NCBI GenBank assembly: GCA_964522485.1
Contig: CAZFUS010000035.1
Coordinates: forward strand, 1 to 23,993
Length of the DNA: 23,993 nt
Origin: Methylohalomonas sp964522485
Lineage (GTDB): Bacteria > Pseudomonadota > Gammaproteobacteria > Methylohalomonadales > Methylohalomonadaceae
Direction: 5' to 3'
Shown: positions 7,874 through 15,084 of the stretch, in pieces
Numbering within the stretch: the stretch's first letter is position 1
Layout of the letters: each line of letters opens with the position of its first letter
The notes under the pieces: model-generated
The model's input: the letters and a program-made list of their open reading frames with translations, nothing else
Told to the model about the DNA's origin: nothing
Database searches by the model: none
Translations under genes and position numbers: made by a program

Positions 7874-7874
7874 C

Positions 7875-9809
7875 ATGACTCACTCATCAATCAGTAAGTG
7901 GCTGGCTGCCGCTGTTCTGGTTGTCGCATCACCTCTTGCTTCGGCCAATGCTGAAGTACAGAAGCTGATCGACAATCCGAACTACTGGGCTACGCCCAGC
8001 GGTAACTACGCCGGCTGGCGTTACACCGAGTTGGATCAGATTAACTCGAGTAATGCCGGTAAGATCCAGGCTGCGTGGACGTTCTCCACCGGCGTGCTGC
8101 GCGGTCATGAAGGTGGCCCGCTGGTACTGCCGGGGTCGGCCACCGGGCTGGACCACGACACGCTGTTTATTCACGCGGCCTTCCCGAACAACGTGTTTGC
8201 CATCAATCTCGACAACCTCGAGATCGTCTGGGAATACGCTCCGCAACAGGACTGGGACACCGTTGTACCGGTGATGTGCTGTGACACAGTCAACCGCGGT
8301 CTGAGCTATGGCGACGGCAAAATCATGCTGTTGCAGGCCGATATGACCCTGGTAGCCATTGACTCCAAGACCGGTGAAAAGGTCTGGGACGTCAAGAATG
8401 GCGCTGACATTCCCAAGGACAAGGGCGGTCCGGCTGGTCCGGAAACCGGTGCCACCAACACCCAGGCCCCGCTGGTCGTGAACGACAAGGTCATGGTCGG
8501 TTGCTCAGGTGCCGAGTTCGGTGTCCGTTGCTGGATGGCCGCCTATAATCTGGGCGATGGTAGCCTGGCGTGGCGTGCTTTCAGCATGGGTCCGGACGAA
8601 GACATCCTGGTCGATCCGCAGAAGACCACCGAACTGGGCAAGCCCATTGGCAAAGACTCATCCCTGAAGACCTGGTGTGCTGGTAAAGAAGACGCCAACT
8701 GGTCCTGGAACAAGGGTGGAGAATGCGCCAAGCGCGGTGATCAGTGGAAGACCGGCGGTGGTTCCGTCTGGGGCTTCACGACCGCGGATACCGAGCTGAA
8801 CCTGGTCTACTACGGTACTGGCAATCCCAGCACCTGGAACCCCGTGGTCCGTCCCGGTGACAACAAGTGGTCCATGACCCTCATGGCCCGCGACATCGAC
8901 ACCGGTATGGCCAAGTGGTTCTACCAGATGACTCCGCATGACGAATGGGACTATGACGGCGTCAACGAGATCATCCTGGTTGACCAGGAAATCAAGGGCA
9001 AGATGCGCAAGACCGCTGTCCACTTCGATCGTAACGGCTTTGGCTACACCATGGACCGTGTAACCGGTGAACTGCTGGTGGCCGAGAAGTACGACCCGGC
9101 CGTCAACTGGGCGACCCACGTCGACATGAAGACCGGTCGTCCGAACGTCGAGGAGCGTTACAGCACCCGTCAGCAGGGCGAAGATACCAACTCTACCAAC
9201 ATCTGCCCGGCGGCTCTGGGTACCAAGGATCAGCAGCCGGCGGCCTATTCGCCCAAGACCGGCCTGTTCTACGTCCCGACCAACCATGTCTGCATGAACT
9301 ACGAGCCGGTCAGCTATGAGGCTGGCGGCAGCGAGTACACAGCAGGCCAGCCGTACGTGAATGCGATTCTGAGCATGTTCCCGGCCGGCGCGGTGACTGA
9401 AGACGGCACCAACAACCTGGGCAACTTCATCGCCTGGGATGCCAAGAAGGGCGAAATCGTCTGGTCGGTTCCGGAGCAGTTCTCGGTCTGGAGTGGTGTT
9501 CTGACGACTGCCGGCAACGTTGCCTTCTACGGCACGCTGGATGGCTATCTGAAGGCCGTCGATGCCAAGAGCGGCAAACTGTTGTATAAGTTCAAGACCG
9601 GGTCCGGCATCATTGGTAATACCAATGCCTGGTCGCATGGCGGCAAGCAGTATGTCGGCGTTCTGTCAGGACTGGGTGGCTGGGCCGGTATCGGCTTTGC
9701 CGCGGGTCTGGAGAAGGACACCGACGGTCTGGGTGCGGTCGGCGCCTACAAGGGCCTCGATAAATACACCCGTCTCGGCGGTACGCTGAACGTCTTCAGC
9801 CTGCCGTAA
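7875..9809 (+). CDS. xoxF: Lanthanide-dependent PQQ methanol dehydrogenase XoxF
   Basis: A periplasmic quinoprotein that oxidises methanol to formaldehyde (in some species on to formate) with PQQ and a rare-earth ion. A signal peptide (residues 1 to about 26, ending SPLASANA) precedes the eight-bladed propeller; 644 residues in all. Assigned by comparison with MxaF: adjacent Cys135-Cys136 (VMCCDTVNRG) of the vicinal disulfide, metal ligands Glu214 (GAEFGVR) and Asn317 (GTGNPSTW), and catalytic Asp359. Asp361 two residues later (EWDYDGVN) is the extra ligand that marks XoxF; calcium-type MxaF has Ala there (EWDYAGVN). Unusual parts are an insertion at about 268-287 carrying Cys268 and Cys284, a longer loop at about 171-186, and Cys210/Cys219 around the Glu ligand. 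The clade (XoxF1-5) is left open. Codons are strongly biased to C/G endings, as in a highly expressed gene. Confidence 0.96.
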   Translation: MTHSSISKWLAAAVLVVASPLASANAEVQKLIDNPNYWATPSGNYAGWRYTELDQINSSNAGKIQAAWTFSTGVLRGHEGGPLVLPGSATGLDHDTLFIHAAFPNNVFAINLDNLEIVWEYAPQQDWDTVVPVMCCDTVNRGLSYGDGKIMLLQADMTLVAIDSKTGEKVWDVKNGADIPKDKGGPAGPETGATNTQAPLVVNDKVMVGCSGAEFGVRCWMAAYNLGDGSLAWRAFSMGPDEDILVDPQKTTELGKPIGKDSSLKTWCAGKEDANWSWNKGGECAKRGDQWKTGGGSVWGFTTADTELNLVYYGTGNPSTWNPVVRPGDNKWSMTLMARDIDTGMAKWFYQMTPHDEWDYDGVNEIILVDQEIKGKMRKTAVHFDRNGFGYTMDRVTGELLVAEKYDPAVNWATHVDMKTGRPNVEERYSTRQQGEDTNSTNICPAALGTKDQQPAAYSPKTGLFYVPTNHVCMNYEPVSYEAGGSEYTAGQPYVNAILSMFPAGAVTEDGTNNLGNFIAWDAKKGEIVWSVPEQFSVWSGVLTTAGNVAFYGTLDGYLKAVDAKSGKLLYKFKTGSGIIGNTNAWSHGGKQYVGVLSGLGGWAGIGFAAGLEKDTDGLGAVGAYKGLDKYTRLGGTLNVFSLP

Positions 9810-9863
9810 GCCGGGTTACGGACCTTACTTCTAAAATAATAATTTCAAGTCTGTTGAAAATTG

Positions 9864-9895
9864 ACCCCGGTGTTCCTGAACACCGGGGTTTTTTA
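9864..9895 (+). terminator. Strong Rho-independent terminator after xoxF
   Basis: An 11-bp perfect stem (ACCCCGGTGTT at 9864-9874, AACACCGGGGT at 9879-9889) with a CCTG loop is followed by a T-rich tail. It lies 54 bases past the stop codon and should end most xoxF transcripts before xoxJ. Confidence 0.93.
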
Positions 9896-9899
9896 TTTT

Positions 9900-10324
9900 C
9901 GCTTTAGAATCAGGTATATCTCCCAGAACTTTCAGGGAATCGCTCGGTCTTAAATGTGAGGATGGGTGCTATATGATGGTTTCATCACCGGCTTGTGAAT
10001 GCCGGCGGGTGAGTAAATTCAGAAAGCTGGTTCAGGGCCAATTCTCCGAAATACTGGTCATTTCTAATAATCAATAAAATACGGTGATACTCACGCAAAG
10101 GATCCATGCCTTAAGCCAGGTTGACAGAAAAGCTGGCGCTGATGCCGTATCCGACTCTGTCAGAAGGGTAGGGGCAAGATTCAGCGCATAGATTGTCCAG
10201 AAACGGGCAGGGCCCTGATCGAAAATGGTATGCTCCCGTCAGAATTTATCGTTCATTTCAACAGGCCTTTAATATGAGCCTGTTATGCCATACATCAAAA
10301 ATATTAAGTATGAACTTGGAGTTG
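9900..10324 (+). other. Intergenic region between xoxF terminator and xoxJ
   Basis: I see no gene here. It holds a hairpin just upstream of xoxJ: AACAGGC (10260-10266) pairing with GCCTGTT (10278-10284) across 11 bases, with no T-run, so not a terminator. A weaker interrupted inverted repeat sits near 9990-10015 around CCGGC/GCCGG. A consensus TTGACA at 10121-10126 lacks a good -10 at normal spacing. xoxJ presumably has its own promoter in this stretch, but I cannot place it. Confidence 0.4.
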
Positions 10325-11206
10325 ATGATGATACAGCTACGCATAACCCCGGGTATAAGAAACCGGCTCGGTATCTGCCTGGGGATGCTGGCGGTAGCCT
10401 TCCTGCCCGCCACTTCCCTGGCTCAAGAGACTCAGGAGCGTACCGTACTGAAGGTCTGTGCGGACGGTAACAATATGCCCTTTTCCAATCGCGATAAGGA
10501 AGGTTTTGAAAACAAGATCGCCGAATTGTTCGGAGAGTCACTGGGATTGCCGGTGGAATACACCTTTTTTCCGCAGCGTATGGGCTTTATCCGTAATACG
10601 CTGCGGGATCAGATAAAAATTGGTGAATACCGTTGTGACCTCGTGATAGGTGTGCCGGAAAAATTCGAACTGGCTGCAACGACGAAGCCCTACTACCGTT
10701 CCACTTACGTGCTCACTTATGTCAATGGCCGTGGTTTCGACGAAATCAAGGAACCGGAAGATATCGAAAAGCTTTCCGAGGAGCAGGTAGAAGAGCTTCG
10801 CTTCGGCATGTTTGATGTCGGACCGGGGCCCATGTGGATGAAAAAGCATGACCTTCTGCATAAAGGTATTCCCTATCAAGGACAGCCGGGGTCTACCACG
10901 AAGAGCGTTGGTGATATCATGCAGGATTTGCTCGATGACGAGATCGACATGACGATCATCTGGGGTCCCTTTGCCGGCTGGTGGGCCGAGAAAACCGATG
11001 ATGTCGAGATTGCCGTCATTCCTATAATGAATGATCCGGACGATCCGGAAATGCGCATGGAGTTCAACATGTCCATGGCCGTTCGTTACGGAGAGGATGA
11101 ATGGAAACAGCAGATCGAGGAACTGATCGACAAGCATCAGGATGAAATCAACGATATCCTGGAGGACTACGGTGTGCCGTTGCTCGATGTGGATCAGGAA
11201 ATTTGA
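10325..11206 (+). CDS. xoxJ: XoxJ/MxaJ-family periplasmic binding-like protein of the methanol dehydrogenase system
   Basis: XoxJ resembles the solute-binding proteins of amino-acid ABC transporters but is found with quinoprotein alcohol dehydrogenases. It is thought to help mature or activate the dehydrogenase. The start is set by GGAG at 10318-10321 before ATG 10325 or the adjacent 10328; longer upstream frames would bury the signal peptide. The precursor has about 293 residues, with a signal peptide ending TSLAQ near residue 34. The mature protein opens with VLKVCADGNNMPFSNRDKEGFENKI, the family hallmark, and continues with the YRCDLVIGVP and TTKPYYRSTYVL segments of the two-lobed fold. 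A typical periplasmic sugar or amino-acid receptor would sit beside permease genes, which are absent. It follows xoxF on the same strand but beyond a terminator. Confidence 0.9.
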   Translation: MMIQLRITPGIRNRLGICLGMLAVAFLPATSLAQETQERTVLKVCADGNNMPFSNRDKEGFENKIAELFGESLGLPVEYTFFPQRMGFIRNTLRDQIKIGEYRCDLVIGVPEKFELAATTKPYYRSTYVLTYVNGRGFDEIKEPEDIEKLSEEQVEELRFGMFDVGPGPMWMKKHDLLHKGIPYQGQPGSTTKSVGDIMQDLLDDEIDMTIIWGPFAGWWAEKTDDVEIAVIPIMNDPDDPEMRMEFNMSMAVRYGEDEWKQQIEELIDKHQDEINDILEDYGVPLLDVDQEI

Positions 11207-11432
11207 AAGGACTACAAAACACAAAGTAAAGAGCAATGTTAATAGTGCTACAGGGATGTAGCCATACGTGGCCGGCGATGAGAAGTGCTGCAAGATATCA
11301 AGATATTACGGAATCCCTTATATCAATTGGTGTGTACAGAGAATTCTGGCAATCTGTCCCGTTAAAACCCGTTTTGCGGAGCAGGGGGACTTTATTGACC
11401 AGAATCTCCATGATTTGACAGGTTGGATTTTT

Positions 11433-12200
11433 ATGAATATGTATAGAAAGGTAATCACGGTAACGTTACTGACCACCCTTTGCGGTATGGCTTCCGCACA
11501 GGAAGCAAATGATGCGGCGGAAGCTGATGCTGAATCAGCCGATGTTCAGGAGCAGAATTATCAATTTTCTCGCGCGGAAACAATTCTGTGGATGGAGGAC
11601 CATCTAGCAAATATCACGGAACCCACCGAGATTCGTTATGATTTTTCAAAGACCGGTAGCTACGAGGATGGCTTTTCTGATCAGGTGATAATGGAGGTTG
11701 TCGAATTTCACGATGACGGCAGCCGCTCGGTAAAACTGCAGTTTTTTACAGGTCATCGAGAAAACAAGTCAATCCAGCCGAATCAGCTGAGCGAGATACA
11801 TGGAAATCCCGTGCTGGGCGTTTATATGCAGGGCGATACCTATGAGATGGATCGATTAACCGACGGAAGCTGGCGCTATTTTCACAGGCGTATCAAACTG
11901 GCTCTGTCGGAAAATGCGGATGTTCAAAAGGTGAAGGTTACGCATGATGGCAAGGAGATCGAGGCTGAAAAGGTTACTCTGGCTCCTTACGTAAAGGATC
12001 CGCACCGTGTGGAATTCGACGAGTTTGCCGATAAAACTTATGAATTCATCTTCTCGGAAGAAATACCCGGCGAACTATATCAAATCAGGACTGTGATTCC
12101 GAATAATGTCGAACAGGACGCAGAGCCGTTGATAACCGAGACGCTGACTTTTGCCGGCGCCAAGTCGATCGATCCGGAATCAGAACAGGCAAAAAAATAG
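11433..12200 (+). CDS. Secreted protein of unknown function downstream of xoxJ
   Basis: I do not recognise this family. The 255-residue product has a signal peptide (MNMYRKVITVTLLTTLCGMASA, cleavage before QEAND). An acidic Ala/Glu/Asp-rich linker (to about residue 38) follows, then a region of alternating strands rich in charged and aromatic residues. The mature part has no Cys, heme motif or transmembrane helix. ATG 11433 is chosen over an upstream in-frame GTG at 11268 because AGGTTGGA lies 5 bases before it and the signal peptide begins there. The extra upstream residues look random. It is 226 bases after xoxJ with no terminator between, so cotranscription is plausible. A strong terminator follows. 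The beta-rich composition recalls exported DUF3108-like or lipid-binding folds, but that is only an impression. Confidence 0.75.
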   Translation: MNMYRKVITVTLLTTLCGMASAQEANDAAEADAESADVQEQNYQFSRAETILWMEDHLANITEPTEIRYDFSKTGSYEDGFSDQVIMEVVEFHDDGSRSVKLQFFTGHRENKSIQPNQLSEIHGNPVLGVYMQGDTYEMDRLTDGSWRYFHRRIKLALSENADVQKVKVTHDGKEIEAEKVTLAPYVKDPHRVEFDEFADKTYEFIFSEEIPGELYQIRTVIPNNVEQDAEPLITETLTFAGAKSIDPESEQAKK

Positions 12201-12228
12201 TATTCGATCAGTTGCATTTCTTTTTAGA

Positions 12229-12264
12229 AGAACAAAAAGCCCGCTAAAGCGGGCTTTTTGTTCT
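12229..12264. terminator. Bidirectional terminator between xoxJ-side genes and fhc-fdh operon
   Basis: A perfect 16-bp stem (12229-12244 with 12249-12264) around loop TAAA has five A on the left arm and five T on the right arm. It therefore has a U-tract when read from either strand. It lies 28 bases past the stop at 12200 and 26 bases past the fdhA stop at 12291, so it can serve both converging units. Confidence 0.92.
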
Positions 12265-12290
12265 GTCCAGCTTGTTAGATGAGTCTGCAA

Positions 12291-15083
12291 TTATTCGGCA
12301 GTTGCGAGTTCCGGCTGTTGATCGGTCTGAGCCACGGCAGGATGAACCCTGACTGCACAATATTTGAATTCCGGAATCTTGCCGAAGGGATCCAGCGCTT
12401 CATTGGTCAGCAGATTTGCTGCTGCTTCATTGAAACAGAAGGCCATGAACACGGAGCGTCGTGCCATGCCCCGATCGGCGCGGCCAATAGCCTTGATTTC
12501 ACCGCGTCGGGATTCGATGATCATCATGCCGCCGGCCTTGATGCCGAGTTCTGCCATGTCATCCGGATGAATGTTGGCCACTGCTGACGGCTCGATGGCG
12601 TCCAGGACGGTGGCATGTCGGGTCATGCTGCCGGTGTGCCAGTGCTCGAGCTGGCGGCCGGTAGTAAATACGAACGGATATTCCGTATCCGGCATTTCAT
12701 CTGCATGAATGTAATGCGCCGGCACAAAACGGGCTCGTTTGCTTTTCGTCGGAAAGTCATGCTGGAAAATAACCGGTTTTCCGGGATCGCCCTCATTTTC
12801 CAGCGGATAGGTCAGCGTGTCGTTCTCATTCAGGCGTTCCCAGGTCATGCCGCCCATGCTGGGTGTGGCATGACGCATTTCCTCAAATACATCCGCGACC
12901 GACTCATACTGCCAGTCCAGGCCCAGCCTTGCGGCCATCTGCTCGATGATCCAGAGATCCTGGCGTGCCTCTCCGGGTGGATCAATGGCCTGACGGCCGA
13001 GTTGGACACGCCGATCGGTATTGGTGAACGTCCCGGTTTTTTCCGGGAATGCCGAAGCCGGCAGAATGACATCGGCAAATCCTGCAGTTTCCGTGAAGAA
13101 AATATCCTGCACGACTAAATGATCCAGTTTGGCCAGCGCCCCACGGGCATGACTCAGATTCGGATCCGACATGGCCGGATTTTCGCCCATGATGTACATG
13201 CCGTGCAGCCTGTTTTCATGAATAGCGGTCATGATTTCAACAACAGTCAGGCCCGGTTTTGGATCCAGATTGGTGTTCCAGAGCTTTTCAAACTTGGCCT
13301 GTACTTCCGGATCGTCGACTTTCTGGTAATCCGGATAGACCATCGGAATAAGGCCGACGTCGGAGGCACCCTGAACGTTATTCTGGCCGCGTAGCGGATG
13401 CAGGCCTGTTCCCGGGCGACCGATCTGGCCGGCCAGCAGGGCCAAGGCAATCAGACAGCGGGCATTGTCGGTACCGTGGATATGCTGGGAAATGCCCATG
13501 CCCCAGAAGATCATGGAGCCCTTGGCTGTCGCGTAGAGCCGGGCCACTTCGCGAATGGTCTCGGCCGAAATACCGGTAATGGGTGCCACTTTTTCCGGAC
13601 TGTAATCCATGACGTTCTGCTTCAGTTCCTCATAGCCTTCCGTGCGCTCGCGGATAAAAGCATCGTTTTCCAGTCCTTCTTCGATAATGGTATACATCAT
13701 CGCATTGAGCAGCGGAACGTCGGTGTCAGCGTTGAATTGCAGCGAGTAAGTTGCATGACGCGCCAGCTCGGATCGGTACGGATCTATCAGAATCAGCTTT
13801 TTGCCATTCTGGGCGGCATTCTTCATGAATGTTGCCGCAACCGGATGATTTACCGTGGGCCGCGCGCCTATAATGATAATGACCTCTGCTTCGGCGACAT
13901 CCTTGACCTGATTCGATACCGAACCGGAGCCGATGGTCTCGAGCATCGCCGCGACCGATGAAGCGTGACAAAGCCGGGTACAGTGATCGACGTTATTGGT
14001 CCGGAAACCGGTACGCACCAGCTTCTGAAACAGATACGCTTCTTCATTACTGCCCTTGGCCGAACCGAAACCCGCCAGTGCCTGCGGGCCGGATTCATCG
14101 CGGATCTGTTTCAGGCCGCTGGCCGCCGCTTCCAGCGCTTCATCCCAGGTTGCCTCGCGGAAATACTCGTGCAGTTGATCCTGGAAGATTATTTCTGCGG
14201 TCTTGGGCTTACCCTCGCGACGAATGTAGGGTCGGGTCAGGCGGTCGGCATGATGGACGTAATCGAAGCCGTAGCGGCCCTTGACGCACAGGCGGCTGTG
14301 ATTTGACGGCCCGTCGCGGCCATCGGTATAAAGTATCCGGTCGTCCTTGACGTTATAGGTCAGCAGGCAGCCGACGCCACAGTAAGGACAGACGGAATCG
14401 ACCTGCCTGTCCGGTACGATCTTTCCGACTCCATGGGCCGGCATGAGAGCCCCGGTGGGGCAGGCCTGCACGCATTCGCCGCAGGTAACACAGGTGCTGT
14501 CACCCATGGGATCGTCCAGATCGAATACAATCTTCGAGTGTTCGCCGCGGAAGGCGTAACCGATGACGTCGTTGACCTGTTCCTCACGGCAGGCGCGAAC
14601 ACAGCGCGTGCACTGAATGCAGGCGTCGAGATTGACGGCGATTGCCGGGTTGGTCAGGTCGGGCGTCGGTTCCTGGCGCTGTTCAAAGCGCGGTTTGCCG
14701 ATGCCGAGTTTTTTTACCCAATAGTCGAGCTCAGAATTCTGTGCGTAAGGCGACTCACCCTGCTCGGGCATATCGGCCAGCAGCAGTTCCAGGATCATCT
14801 TCTGTGACAGCAGGGCACGCTCGTTGTCACTGCTAACCTCCATGTCGTCCTTTGGCTGGCGGCAGCAGGATGGTGCCAATACGCGTTCACCCTTGATTTC
14901 GACCATGCAGGAGCGGCAGTTGCCGACCTCACGGTAACCGTCCTTGTAGCACAGGTGCGGGATCTCGACGCCGACTCGCTTGGCCGCCTGCAGGATGGTC
15001 TCACCCTCCAGGGCGTCAATACTGCTGCCATTGAGTGTAAACCTGACAGTCTTTTGGGGAATAGTTTCGGGATTGGCAGCCAT
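12291..15083 (-). CDS. fdhA: NAD-dependent formate dehydrogenase, catalytic (alpha) subunit
   Basis: The catalytic subunit of a cytoplasmic Mo- or W-containing formate dehydrogenase (formate + NAD+ to CO2 + NADH). Of the possible starts I chose ATG 15083 (930 residues, MAANPETIPQ), one base after the fdhB stop. The upstream frame overlaps fdhB and looks unnatural. Domains: N-terminal [2Fe-2S] ferredoxin-like (Cys45, 56, 59 and 73/74); NuoG-like region; two [4Fe-4S] sites (Cys155/158/161/165 and Cys198/201/204/208); the [4Fe-4S] of the bis-MGD domain (Cys232/235/239/266); then the molybdopterin domain. The metal ligand is Cys368 in VDHCTRLCHASS, so it is a cysteine, not a selenocysteine, enzyme. 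The layout matches FdsA of Rhodobacter/Cupriavidus and Fdh1A of Methylorubrum. The sequence cannot tell tungsten from molybdenum. Confidence 0.95.
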   Translation of the reverse strand: MAANPETIPQKTVRFTLNGSSIDALEGETILQAAKRVGVEIPHLCYKDGYREVGNCRSCMVEIKGERVLAPSCCRQPKDDMEVSSDNERALLSQKMILELLLADMPEQGESPYAQNSELDYWVKKLGIGKPRFEQRQEPTPDLTNPAIAVNLDACIQCTRCVRACREEQVNDVIGYAFRGEHSKIVFDLDDPMGDSTCVTCGECVQACPTGALMPAHGVGKIVPDRQVDSVCPYCGVGCLLTYNVKDDRILYTDGRDGPSNHSRLCVKGRYGFDYVHHADRLTRPYIRREGKPKTAEIIFQDQLHEYFREATWDEALEAAASGLKQIRDESGPQALAGFGSAKGSNEEAYLFQKLVRTGFRTNNVDHCTRLCHASSVAAMLETIGSGSVSNQVKDVAEAEVIIIIGARPTVNHPVAATFMKNAAQNGKKLILIDPYRSELARHATYSLQFNADTDVPLLNAMMYTIIEEGLENDAFIRERTEGYEELKQNVMDYSPEKVAPITGISAETIREVARLYATAKGSMIFWGMGISQHIHGTDNARCLIALALLAGQIGRPGTGLHPLRGQNNVQGASDVGLIPMVYPDYQKVDDPEVQAKFEKLWNTNLDPKPGLTVVEIMTAIHENRLHGMYIMGENPAMSDPNLSHARGALAKLDHLVVQDIFFTETAGFADVILPASAFPEKTGTFTNTDRRVQLGRQAIDPPGEARQDLWIIEQMAARLGLDWQYESVADVFEEMRHATPSMGGMTWERLNENDTLTYPLENEGDPGKPVIFQHDFPTKSKRARFVPAHYIHADEMPDTEYPFVFTTGRQLEHWHTGSMTRHATVLDAIEPSAVANIHPDDMAELGIKAGGMMIIESRRGEIKAIGRADRGMARRSVFMAFCFNEAAANLLTNEALDPFGKIPEFKYCAVRVHPAVAQTDQQPELATAE

Positions 15084-15084
15084 A

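Noticed and set aside
7050..7874. pqqA or another PQQ biosynthesis gene near xoxF
   Set aside because: I looked for the short peptide with the E-x-x-x-Y core and found none on either strand.
8658..9638. Long antisense frame (326 residues) within xoxF
   Set aside because: It is a shadow caused by the G/C-ended codons of xoxF; the translated protein has no coherent domain.
10121..10126. Consensus TTGACA as a promoter -35 for xoxJ
   Set aside because: No acceptable -10 occurs 16-18 bases downstream (GCCGTA or CCGTAT).
11415..11420. TTGACA upstream of the 11433 gene as a promoter
   Set aside because: The only -10-like bases lie 21 bases away and inside the coding start.
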